Of a DNA stretch of 64,000 bases, positions 1 to 10,085 are shown piece by piece. The position numbers and the translations under genes were made by a program. Source of the DNA: Diospyros lotus. Lineage: Eukaryota > Streptophyta > Magnoliopsida > Ericales > Ebenaceae. The stretch spans positions 17,254,311 to 17,318,310 of the forward strand of contig NC_068348.1 in the NCBI RefSeq assembly GCF_014633365.1, read 5' to 3'. The notes beneath the pieces are model-generated. The model searched no databases. It was not told where the DNA came from and saw only the letters and a list, made by a program, of their open reading frames with translations. How positions within the stretch are numbered: position 1 is the stretch's first letter; every line of letters starts with the position of its first letter.

Positions 1-36
1 CTCTGTAATTGTTCGTTTCTGTGATATATAATAGCA

Positions 37-405
37 GACATCTAGATGAGAGCCCTCGTATCTAGATAGAATTATCAAAGTTGTGACTAGCATCCGGATA
101 GGTTTGAGCATATCCGGATGGCTTATTAAGTCTCTATGAATGACATCCAGATGGCCTTTATTTATATCCGAATGGTCTTAGTGGTATCTGGATGCTTCAT
201 TTTCGTATTCGGATGTATCTGTTGTGAATTGTGAGTGATGTCTGAATACTTTGTATTGTATCCAGATGTGTCCAATTATGTTTGTGTGCGATATTCGGAT
301 GATATTTTGCTCATTCAGATGGCTCTCACAACCCATCCAAAATTCATGTGTCCTGTATCCAAATGGGCCAATTCCATATCCAAATGGGCCTATGGTGTAT
401 AACAC
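37..405. repeat. Array of degenerate 10-bp palindromes (CATCCGGATG type), P copy 1
   Basis: Repeated units of the form ATATCCGGATG and variants (CATCTAGATG, TATTCGGATG, ATCCAGATG, ATCCGAATG) recur every 20 to 40 bp. The consensus CATCCGGATG is its own reverse complement. This copy is the most degenerate of the four. Confidence 0.8.
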
Positions 406-452
406 TCACACCAAATTTCCATCCTTCACATATTTGGTTCCAATATTTTCAA

Positions 453-530
453 AACTCCAAAGTTAAGCATGCTCGGGTGGGAGTAGTTCTATGATGGGTG
501 ACCCCTTGGGAAGTTTTCATGTTGCACTCT
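453..530 (+). pseudogene. 5S rRNA fragment (3' two thirds) with A-rich tail
   Basis: The stretch matches the 3' part of plant 5S rRNA from the AACTCC before the A box to the GTTGCAC near the 3' end. The A-box-like AGTTAAGCATGCTCGGG lies at about 461-477 and the C-box-like GATGGGTGACCCC at about 493-505. Several substitutions and the missing first third argue against a working 5S gene. It is followed at about 533-580 by an AATA/TTAA-rich tail, as expected for a reverse-transcribed copy or a 5S-derived SINE. The other P copies lack it here. Confidence 0.8.
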
Positions 531-1426
531 CAGAATAAATAAATAATTAATTAAATAAATAAATATTAATAAATTTGGTATTTTAAAGGAAAATATGAGT
601 AACATTTGGGTTCCAATAATAGTAATAACAGCTTGTGCATTTTATACTATTGTGTGATGTTATGACATGTTCAACATTATTTCATGAGATTATGTGCATA
701 CATTTTGGTATGAGCATCGCGCAATGACTTTATATGGAGCACTACATATCGTGTGCTATTATGTATATGGAGCATTACATTATGTGCACCAGGTGGCTAA
801 TCCGCAAGGATCCCACCAGTTACAGTTTCAACTCAGTTTATGAGTTGCCAACCTAGTGGCCACTAGGGGGTTAGGGGCATATTGCCCACAGTATGTGCTT
901 ATAACTTTTATGTTTGCAGGATTTAGATCAGTCAAGTATGTATTACAATTATGCGGGCCTATGAGCTAAAGTTGCATACCTACATTTAGTTTACAGTTAT
1001 GTGCATTACATTTTGTGAATGCTAACAAATAGAGGTTATACTCAGTATAAGTTTAGTAAGTAATTTTTATGTATCGATATTCTTCGATTTAGCTTCAGTT
1101 ATTCTTTCTAGCTTATTACTTGTTGAGCTTTATAGCTCTCTTATACTCTTCACCATTCCAGGCCCTTGCGGGGGTTGTACCAGATGTGGGGCTTAGCAGC
1201 AGTGGTTAATAGTGTGTGTAGTGGAATCGCTCAAGATAAAAGATATTTGGGATTAGTTTGATGTCTTATCAGTTTAGGTTTATTTTATATTTCAGTTGAG
1301 GGATTGTCCTTAGACAGGAGTTTATGGTTTCCAGTTATGTTAACTCGGAGTTTTTATTTTAGTTGATTGAGATATTCATTGATGGTATCAGATTTTAGTT
1401 TATCAGTTAGTTTTATTTTATTTCCC

Positions 1427-1526
1427 NNNNNNNNNNNNNNNNNNNNNNNNNNNNNNNNNNNNNNNNNNNNNNNNNNNNNNNNNNNNNNNNNNNNNNNNNN
1501 NNNNNNNNNNNNNNNNNNNNNNNNNN
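1427..1526. other. Assembly gap (100 N)
   Basis: One hundred consecutive N. The round length suggests a gap of unknown size. It separates P copy 1 from the Athila element, so the junction between them cannot be read. Confidence 0.99.
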
Positions 1527-1630
1527 ATTTCTTGCCTTCCATTTTATTTTGATTTTAATTTTTTTTTTCTTCTTATTGCTTATGTGTGATTATTTTCTAT
1601 ATTTTTGCTGAACCAGGTGTTGTGCTTTAA

Positions 1631-3010
1631 TTGTGTATGCGACGTGTTAGAAGCCTTGAAGTTGTTTTATTTGATCCTGAAATTGAACGCACTATTTGTG
1701 GGTTAAGAAGAGAAAGAAGAGTAGTAGAACAACAAGCAACCATGAACAACGAAGCAACAAATAGAACATTGAGGGAATATGGTGTTCCATTAATAAATGG
1801 CACAAATTCAAGTATTACAAGACCAATTTTTCAAGCCAACAATTTTGAAATCAAGCCAGCAATAATTCAAATGATCCAAACTTCTGTCCAATTTTGTGGA
1901 TTACCCAATGATGATCCAAATGTTCACATTGCAAATTTCTTGGAAATATGTGACGCATTCAAACACAATGGCGTATCGGATGACGCCATTAGATTAAGGT
2001 TATTTCCTTTTTCTTTAAGAGATAAAGCATAGAATTGGCTAATATCACTCCCTACAAGTACCATCACTACTTGGGATGAATTAGCTAGCAAATTCCTAGC
2101 TAAATTTTTCCCACCGACAAAAACTGCGAAGATAAGGAATGACATCACAACCTTCAACCAAGCTAATATGGAAACTTTGTATGAATCTTGGAAGAGATTT
2201 AAAGACTTGTTGAGAAGGTGTCCACATCATGGGCTTCCTAAATGGTTGTTGGTCCAAACATTTTACAGCGGATTAAGCCATCCGTTAAGGATCACCATTG
2301 ATGCAGCAGCTAAAAGAGATTTGATGAGCAAATCCACTGACGAGGCTTATGATTTGATAGAAGAAATGGATACAAATAATTATCAATGGCCTTCAGAAAG
2401 AACAATGCCAAAGAGATTAGCTGGTATACATGAAATTGAAGCATTTACTGCTTTAAATGCTAAGGTAGACTCTATTTATAAAAGACTAGATCAGTTGAGT
2501 ATTAATGTTGTTCATTCTGTTATGCAGGTTTGTGAATTGTGTGTTGGGCAACATGTTACAAGTGAATGTCAAGCTGGTAATCCTTTCCCAACATTGAGTG
2601 CGGAGCAAGCTCATTATATTTCAAATTCCAATTAACAACAAAACAATCCATACTCTAACAATTACAATCCAGGGTGGAGAAATCATCCAAATTTCTCATG
2701 GAGAAATAATCAAAATAATGTAAGGGTACCTCCACCTGGATTTTAGTCTCAAGAAAAGAAGACCTCCTTGGAAGATTTGGTGGCAACACTCACTAAGGCC
2801 ACAATGGAGTTCATGACAGTGACAAAAACAAACTTCCAAAATTAACAAGTTGCCATAAGGAATTTGAAAGTACAAATGGGGCAATTGGTTAACACATTGG
2901 CAACAAAGTCACAAGGTGCACTACCAAGCAACACTGAAACGAATCCTAAAGAGCATATGAAAGCCATCACTCTTAGAAGTGGTAAATAGCTAGAGGGGCA
3001 ACAATAAAAA
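1631..3010 (+). pseudogene. gag: Athila-type gag remnant
   Basis: In the retrovirus-like particle, gag forms the capsid. One reading frame carries the whole domain: an N-terminal NRTLREYGVP motif near 1770, the core with DAIRLRLFPFSLRDKA, then TWDELASKFLAKFFP and the helix LYESWKRFKDLLRRCPHH around 2180-2240, and a C-terminal low-complexity part with WRNHPNFSW and ITLRSGK near 2670-2985. The frame is broken by a stop at 2030-2032 (in the usual AK-W-L context), another at 2633, and more at 2744, 2843 and 2987. The 1631 start is only the first Met of the open stretch. The 5' leader lies in or beyond the gap. Confidence 0.8.
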
Positions 3011-3095
3011 GGCATGGAAGAAAATTCAACCAAGACAACGCCTTTGCCTCGAGAAAAATCACACAATTAAGAGAAAAGAAACAAGAGGAATACAA

Positions 3096-3734
3096 ATGAG
3101 AGCCTGTCAAACCTTATGTTCCTCCAGTTCCCCACAACGACTTTGCCAACACAATGAAGAAAATAATTTCTTGAAATTTCTTGATGTGTTTAAAAAGCTT
3201 CACATTAATTTTCCTCTTGTAGAAGCATTAGCTCAATTGCCAACCTATGCCAAGTTTTTGAAAGAAATTCTATCCAAAAAGATGAGGTTAAATGACCATA
3301 AAGCAATAATACTGACTGAGGAGTGTAGTGCTATAATTCAAAACAAATTACCTCCAAAGTTAAAAGATCCAGGGAGTTTTACTATACCTTGCAATATTGG
3401 GAATTCTGAATTTAATAAAGCTCTATGTGATCTTGGCACAAGTATTAACTTGATGTCTTTCTCTAGTTTCAGGAAATTGGGCTTAGGTGAAGTGAAGCCT
3501 ACAACTGTTTCTTTGCAATTGGCAGATAGATATGTGAAATATCCACTAGGATTCATTGAAGATGTTCTTGTCAAAGTGGAAAATCTCACCTTTCCAGTAG
3601 ATTTTATTGTGCTTGATATGGAGGAAGATATAGAGGTACCTCTCATTCTTGGTCATCCTTTCCTTGCTACTGGAAGAGCGTTGATTGATGTGCAACAAGG
3701 TAAACTAACTTTGAGAGTGGGGAAGATGAGGTAA
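3096..3734 (+). pseudogene. Athila-type aspartic protease remnant
   Basis: Retroviral-type aspartic protease, which cleaves the gag-pol polyprotein. It is entered after a frameshift near 3125-3135, where the gag-to-protease linker moves to another frame. The linker (FLKFLDVFKKLHINFP and EECSAIIQNKLPPKLKDPGS) is followed by the active-site motif DLGTS (usual Athila form DLGAS) and the C-terminal ILGHPFLATGRALIDV, which is the conserved second part of the fold. The open stretch itself contains no internal stop. It ends at 3734 where the family would continue into the RT linker. Confidence 0.8.
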
Positions 3735-3865
3735 TTTTTAATGTTTTTCAAAGTTCTAAATATCCTTTAGAAAATGATGTATGCTTTCAGGTTGATATTA
3801 TTGATGAATGTGTTGCTGAAATTTATGAGAATCCTAAAGATCATTTAAGAAAAGATGTGTAGTTT

Positions 3866-5226
3866 TTGGATGCTCCATTAGCAACATTATTAGAATTGGA
3901 TCCACCAGAGTCATCTACAAGAGTCATCCAATCATGTTCATCAAGAACAATCATTTTTGAAGAGCTTGGAAAAGGATCAACCCTATCAATTCCATCCATC
4001 GAGCAACCCCTAAAGCTTGATCTCAAGCAGCTACCATCACACTTAAGGTACTCATTTTTAGGGGAATCCTCCACACTTCTTGTAATTATTTATGCATCAT
4101 TGAATAATGAAAAGGAAGGAAAATTATTGCATATAACTTTAGGATTGTCTATTGCTGATATCAAAGGAATTAACCCTTCTTTATGTATGCATAAAATTTT
4201 GATGGAGGAAAATCATAAACCCACTATTGAGCACCAACACCATTTAAATCCAAACATGAACGAAGTGGTAAGGGCTGAAATTTTAAAATTGCTTGATGAT
4301 GGTATCATTTATCCCATATCTAATAGCAATTATGTAAGTTCTGTGCAAGTTGTACCCAAGAAAGGAGGAATGACAGTAATAACTAATGATAAAAATTAAC
4401 TCATTCCTACAAGAACGGTTACAGGTTAGCATATGTGTATTGATTACCGCAAATTAACTACTGCCACTAGTATAGATCATTTTCCTCTACCATTTATTAA
4501 CCAAATGCTTTAGAGACTTGTAGGTAATGCTTATTATTGCTTTTTAGATGGATACTCAGGATATAATCAAATTGCTATTGCACCCAAAGATCAAGAGAAA
4601 ATCACATTTACATGTCCATATGGAATGTTTTCTTATCGAAGAATGCCATTTGGATTGTGTAATGCACCCGCAACCTTCCAACGGTGCATGATGGCTATCT
4701 TTTCTAATATGGTGGAAAAATTTATAGAACTCTTCATGGATGATTTCTCTGTGTTTGGTTCTTATTTTGATAATTGTTTGGCTAATCTTTCCTTAGTTTT
4801 GCAAGATGTGAGGAAACTAATTTGGTGCTAAACTGAGAAAAATGTCATTTCATAGTACAAGAAGGAATTGTGTTGGGACATAAAATTTCAGTAAGAGGAA
4901 TTGAAGTAAATGGAGCAAAAATTGAGATCATTGAGAAATTACCTCCACCTACCTCTGTCAAAGGAGTGAGGAGTTTTTTGGGACATGCTGGATTCTATAG
5001 AAGATTCATCAAAGAGTTTTCTAAAATCACTAAGCCTCTTTGTAATTTATTAATGAAGGGCACACCTTTTAAATTTAATGATGAGTGCTTATGTGCTTTT
5101 AACAGGTTGAAGAAGGCGTTAATTTTAGCTCCCATTATAATGTCCCCTGATTGGAGTCTTCCCTTCGAATTGATGTGTGATGCAAGTGACTATGCAGTAA
5201 GAGCAGTGTTGGGACAACGAATTTGA
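3866..5226 (+). pseudogene. Athila-type reverse transcriptase and start of RNase H, broken
   Basis: RNA-dependent DNA polymerase that would copy the element RNA. The N-terminal part contains EILKLLDDGIIYPIS, then CIDYRKL near 4438, the palm with PFGLCNAPATFQRCM and the catalytic FMDD motif at about 4734-4745. Lesions are stops at 4397 and in the PTRTVTG and INQML contexts, a one-base frameshift near 4805 and a Trp-to-stop change just after it. The later frame carries the connection domain (RSFLGHAGFYRRFIKEFSKI) and the first RNase H strand up to LGQRI at 5220. About a dozen residues are missing between that point and the RNase H sequence that brackets the solo LTR. Confidence 0.8.
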
Positions 5227-5240
5227 TGCGCAGCTGAATT

Positions 5241-6594
5241 TGTTAGGAAACCGGCCAACCGTGAAGCTTCAATTCTACCTTGTTTGATCCGTAGAGTCGC
5301 AAACACAAACTCCTCCAAGTCGATCCACACGATCGACCCTTTCCACGAACGCCTTGAGTAATGCTAGTAACCCTAGGCGCCTTTGAGAGGTCCAAATTTT
5401 TACTTATTTTTCTAGCTTCTTAAGTAGCATATTTATAGAGTTAAAAAACCCTAATTGTGTCTTTGGAAAAACCCCTAACCGATTTAGGCTCGGCCTATAA
5501 TCACATTGGGCCGAATCTCTCTTTTAAATTATGGAACGGGCTTGACCTAAGTGTGTGACCCCTTAGGTCCACCATTGGGCTGGATGTAGGGTCAACTCTA
5601 TTGGGTTATTTGTAGGCTCAATTCATTAGATTAATTAATTCTTTAATTAGGCTTATGGGCTTCTTAATTAGCATATCTCATGGGCTTCTTAATTAAACTC
5701 TTTAATTAATAGTTTTAGAATTAATCAAATTAATTCTAAAACCCTACATATCATGGTTAACGTCTAGCAACATTCCATGAATACCTAGCCAACGATAAAA
5801 AAAAAAAATGGACTTTTTCAATTGCAATTACTGTATAGTAAACTCCTTTCATCAATCTATGTCCCGATTGAATTTAGGGTATGGTTTTATAACGAAACCC
5901 TAATCATTCAATAACTATGTATCCATTCTAAATTTATGACTTGATAGGTGAAATCAAAACACCTTTTGATTTCCACCTCACCTTGGTCATGAAATCATCG
6001 GAATACATAGGACATCTTCTCATCTTATTGATAAGTTATGAATCCTATTTCGACATTCACAAGCCTTCATATGTGATAAGGTTACGCCCAATGATAATTT
6101 GTTAATGACTCCATTAGAATCTAAAAAGAACCAAAGCGTAACCAGTCAAATATAAGACTACCTATGATGTCTCAAGTCTAAGGATCAATCTGCACTATTG
6201 TAACATAGAAATTTCAATTTAACATTAAAAATAACCATTAGGAATTCTATAGCGGGTCAGTTCAGTGTACTTATTCTTATAATAAGCACCCACATATATG
6301 CACTAGTGTCCCCACACCAATGTCCATGAAACGAGACATTCTCCTAATTGAGCATGCATCATATGTGCTAGTCTATCCGAGTTATTAGTGTCCAATCCTA
6401 ATAACTCTATGACTAGGAACATTTAAGATCAAGGCTTGTCAAGAATGGATTACAATAAATAATGATGACAGCCATTAATGATAAATAAAAACATAATGCC
6501 TTGCAATAATAATTGATTGAAGATAAAGAATCAAAATGCAGAGTATGATCAATTACATGTAAATATAATTGGCTTGTGGGGCATAACTCTAACA
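5241..6594 (-). mobile_element. Copia-type solo LTR with perfect TSD
   Basis: The block starts TGTTAGG and ends CTCTAACA. It is flanked on both sides by GAATT (5236-5240 and 6595-6599), a perfect 5-bp target duplication. Removing it rejoins the Athila RNase H sequence (AQL before, NYGTIEKEL after), so it is a clean insertion. Read on the minus strand it begins like copia LTRs with a GCCCCACAAGCCAAT segment, and a TATA-like CTATAAATATGC lies at about 5428-5440 on that strand. No internal domain is present. Confidence 0.92.
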
Positions 6595-6595
6595 G

Positions 6596-8150
6596 AATTA
6601 TGGTACCATAGAAAAAGAACTTTTAGCTATTGTTTTTGCCTTTGATAAATTTTGATCATATCTTATTGGGGAAAAAAAATAGTATATAAAGACCATTCAT
6701 CTATTAAATATCTTCTTGCAAAAAAAGAAGCAAAACCAAGACTCATTTGTTGGATTCTTTTGTAGTAGGAATTTGATTTAGAAATAAGAGACAAGAAATG
6801 AGTTGAAAATCTAGTAGCAGACCATCTATCTAGACTGGGAATGAAAGAGGAAAAAAAAGATGCATTTCTTATCAATAAATATTTTCTCGATGAGCAATTA
6901 TTAGCAATCCACATTTCCAATACTCCCTGGTACGTTGACATTGTGAATTATTTGGCATGCAATATTGTTTCTTTCCATTTATCTTATCAACAAAGGAAGA
7001 AATTCTTTTCTGATATTAAATATTACTTTTGGGAGGATCCATATTTGTATAAATATTGTTTAGATCTGCTTGTTAAAAGATGTATTCCTGAAAGTGAGAT
7101 TGAAAGTATTTTAAATCATTGTCACTCTCGGGAATGTGGTGGACATCTAGGTTTTTCAAAAACTACTGCTAAGGTACTTTAATGTGGATTTTACTAGCCT
7201 TCATTATTTAGGGATGCTCAAAACTTTCTTAATACATGTGATAGGTTTCAAAGAACTAGTAATATTTCACATAAAAATGAAATGCCATTAAATAATATTT
7301 TAGAAGTAGAGCTGTTTGATGTATGGGGAATAGATTTCATGGGACCATTTCCACCATCTTTTTCAAATCAATATATTCTTGTGGCTGTGGATTATGTATC
7401 TAAATGGGTTGAGGCAGTGGCACTTCCATCCAATGATGCTAAAAGTGTACTCAATTTTCTGTGAAAGAACATTTTCACTCACTTTGGCATCCCAAGGGCA
7501 CTCATTAGTGCTGGAGGTAAGCATTTTTGTAACCATTATCTTGATTCTCTACTGACAAAATATGGTGTCACTCATCATGTAGGAACTCCTTATCATCCTC
7601 AAACGAGTGGCCAAGTGGAAATTTCCAATAGAGAAATCAAGCGAATATTGAAAACAATAGTGAATTCCTCAAGGCAAGATTTATCCAAAAAGCCAGATGA
7701 TGCATTATGGGCAAATAGGACAGCATTCAAAACACCAATTGGAATGTCTCCATATCATCGAGTATATGGTAAGACTTGTCATTTACTAGGGGAACTGGAG
7801 CATAGAGCTTATTAGGCAATGAAACTATTGAATTTTGATATGAAAGCTGCGGGTGAATAGAGATTGTTGCAATTGAATGAAATGGATGAATTCCGCTTTG
7901 ATGCATATGAAAATTCCCTTATTTACAAAGAAAAAACCAAAAGATGGCATGATAAAAATATCATGAGGCAAGAATTTCAAGAAAGGCAAATACTTCTTTA
8001 CAACTCTCGACTTCGATTGTTTCCAGGAAAGCTTCACTCTCAATGGTCTGCCCATTTACCATTACCAAGATTTTTCCATATGGTGCAATGGAGCTACAAA
8101 GTGATGATAGAACTTTCAAAGTTAATGGTCAAAGGTTGAAACCTTATGTG
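6596..8150 (+). pseudogene. Athila-type RNase H (3' part) and integrase remnant
   Basis: After the solo LTR the RNase H continues with [17 protein letters not shown], frameshifts in an A-run near 6670, and ends with VADHLSRLG near 6838. Integrase follows: an HHCC-type zinc region (HCHSRECGGH ... NTCDRF, last Cys lost), the core with [13 protein letters not shown], then a second motif reading LISAGGKHF, and [18 protein letters not shown]. The second catalytic Asp (normally SDGG) is Ala here, so the enzyme could not work even if the frame were open. A C-terminal [18 protein letters not shown] resembles the GPY/F module. Stops interrupt the frame near 7182, 7464 and 7813. Confidence 0.8.
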
Positions 8151-9872
8151 AATGGGGGTTTTGAGCAACACAAAACTTCCATTAAACTTGATTAATGCAA
8201 TATGTTGCCAAGTCTAGCTAAAGACTATAAACAAGTGCTTTTTGGGAGGCAACCTAATGTTATTTTTCATTAGTTGCATTTTATTTTATCTTCTCACCCA
8301 ATTTTTAATCTCATATGTGTTCTTTAATTTGGTTTTGTATGTTTTGTAGGAACATCAATGAAAGAAGCATTAAAGGACCACTCATGTTCCTTTAAGACTG
8401 CAATAAAACCAGGGGGAGTATTTTTGCCTTTTATATTTTTATTTCTCTTACAATATTGAGGACAATATTGAGTTTAAGTTTGGGGGAAGATGGAAAATTT
8501 AAAATTAAAAAAAATGGTTTAAAAAAATAAAAAAATAAAATATTGTGTAAAAAAAATATATTTTTGTTTTGTTTCGATTTGAGGCTTGTTTGTTTGGATG
8601 ATTAAAGAGCCTATGATAAAACTTGATTGAAATAAATTATGACTTTTGGAAAATCCTCTGCATTATGATAATTTGTATTTAAAGATTGAGTTAATTTATT
8701 GTTCATTTGGAATTTTTGGAACAATTTGAGCAGATAGCCTTGAGTAATGAGTTGTTTTGCTACTTAGAGAAGGTTTATGTAAATTTTGTAACTTTAAATA
8801 GATCTCAACATACTCTAGAACTTGATTGATTACCTCTCGAGGTGAAATCCTAGGCATTGCACAATTAAGGATATGATTTAGTCATTCTTTGGATCGAAAT
8901 TAATAGCCTTTAAACTTACCATGTATTTTGTATTTATCCCTAGATTACCCCTTTGAGCCTTGTACATATTTGAGCCTTTTTCTTTGGTAAACCACATTAA
9001 CCTACCTTTTATAGCCTAAACACCAAACTTACCCTTCAAAAGGAATTGTTGGTGAAAAAAAAAATGAGATAAAGTGAGAAGATATGAATGTGAGTGATAT
9101 AAATTTAAAGGTTAATTTATTGAGATTGATGGAGTAGAGTTGGAAGCTACCATTCCCACATACATGATGAAAATTAAGTTTGGGGGGAAATGGTGAAAAT
9201 AGAAAATGTGAAAGAGCATTAGATATTTTGTATTCATTTCTTATTTGTATTTGTGATTGCATATAGTTAAAAAAAAGGTTAAAAAAGAAAAAGAAAAAGA
9301 AAAAGAAAAAAATGTCAATGAAATAAAAGAAAAGAGAAAAAACATATATTAAAAAAAAAAAAAAAACAACAACAATTTGCTCTTCATGTGGATTCAACGC
9401 ATCATATGATTATAATCTTGTAGTGTTTTAGGGGCTTTTGAGTGAAATTCTCTTGGTTTAGTGAGAAAATGTTTCATCAACTTTTTCTTTTATCTTTTCT
9501 TATTAACCCCACCCTAACCATAACATTAGTGGAGAGAGGAATGAAAAGTATGACTATGGAGTTTGAATTATTTCTATCTAGAGGTCATTTTCTAATTACT
9601 TATTTGCATAAACTCATCTGAAGTGCATCAATAATTTACAATTGGCTTTACACACGCACTCTGAAAATTTCTTTGTAAAGATAAATTGATTTATGATTTA
9701 AATATAAATTGTTGTAATATTTGAAACTTTCTTTAAGTTATAATTTTGTGGATATCTTTGAGGCAAACCTTTGAAAAATCTAAATCAAATAAGGTCTTTT
9801 TATTTTCTATTTAAGTTTTCATTTGTGTTTCTTTTGTTCGAGGACAGGCAAAAAATCAAGTTTGGGGGTATT
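8151..9872 (+). other. Athila 3' non-coding region with three polypurine-tract-like motifs
   Basis: No coding potential is seen. The motif AAGTTTGGGGG occurs at 8476, 9176 and 9858. The last, followed by TATT and then TGATGTGC, is the one that would prime plus-strand synthesis at the 3' LTR. A-rich runs occur around 8500-8560 and 9270-9365. Confidence 0.65.
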
Positions 9873-10085
9873 TGATGTGCTAATATTTTCTACATATTTT
9901 CTCTATCATTCTTACTTGATTTTATGCTTATATATATTTTCTATATTAATTTTAGATAATTTATCATGTTCACAGGATTTGAAGGAAAAGTGAGAAAGAA
10001 AAACAAAAGAGGCCGGAAGCTTAGGGAATCAACCCGAAATGAAATGGATTGAATATGGACTAAGTGTCCTATTTAAAGAAATGTA
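9873..10085 (+). mobile_element. Start of the Athila 3' LTR (truncated)
   Basis: TGATGTGCTAATATTTTC begins right after the polypurine tract AAGTTTGGGGGTATT, the arrangement expected at an Athila-type 3' LTR. The LTR character is lost by about 10085, where the sequence takes on the composition of the next element. The exact break is not visible. Confidence 0.6.

Larger units (their letters stand above)
1..1426 (+). mobile_element. P-family long solo-LTR-like repeat, copy 1 (5'-truncated by window start)
   Basis: This is the 3' two thirds of the same repeat that is complete at 16870-19548, 36743-39216 and 55607-58215. It starts inside the palindrome array and runs through the shared non-coding block (about 655-1210, with stretches such as GGGGCATATTGCCCACA) into the 3' region before the assembly gap. 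The terminal GTGTTACA is not visible because the gap begins at 1427. Compared with the other copies it carries an extra 5S rRNA fragment at 453-530. No protein is encoded. The gap and the Athila leader that follows suggest it sits in an Athila 5' region. That is an inference. Confidence 0.8.
1527..10085 (+). mobile_element. Decayed Athila-lineage Ty3/gypsy retrotransposon (5' LTR not visible)
   Basis: Coding remnants run in the order gag, protease, reverse transcriptase, RNase H, integrase, then a long 3' non-coding region and the start of a 3' LTR at 9873. The gag wording (NRTLREY near the N terminus, NPGWRNHPNFSW and AITLRSGK near the C terminus), the protease DLGTS and the RT motif FMDDFSVFG are typical of the Athila lineage. 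Every domain has stops or frameshifts. A copia solo LTR interrupts the RNase H region. The right boundary is uncertain because the LTR fades into unrelated sequence near 10085. Confidence 0.8.

Noticed and set aside
178..466. Open frames on both strands over the palindrome array at the left edge
   Set aside because: Palindromic units read alike on both strands, so paired open frames are a by-product.
453..530. Functional 5S rRNA gene
   Set aside because: The first third is missing and there are several substitutions; no tandem copies or spacer.
9029..9397. 122-residue minus-strand frame rich in Phe
   Set aside because: It reads the complement of A-runs in the Athila 3' non-coding region; composition artefact.
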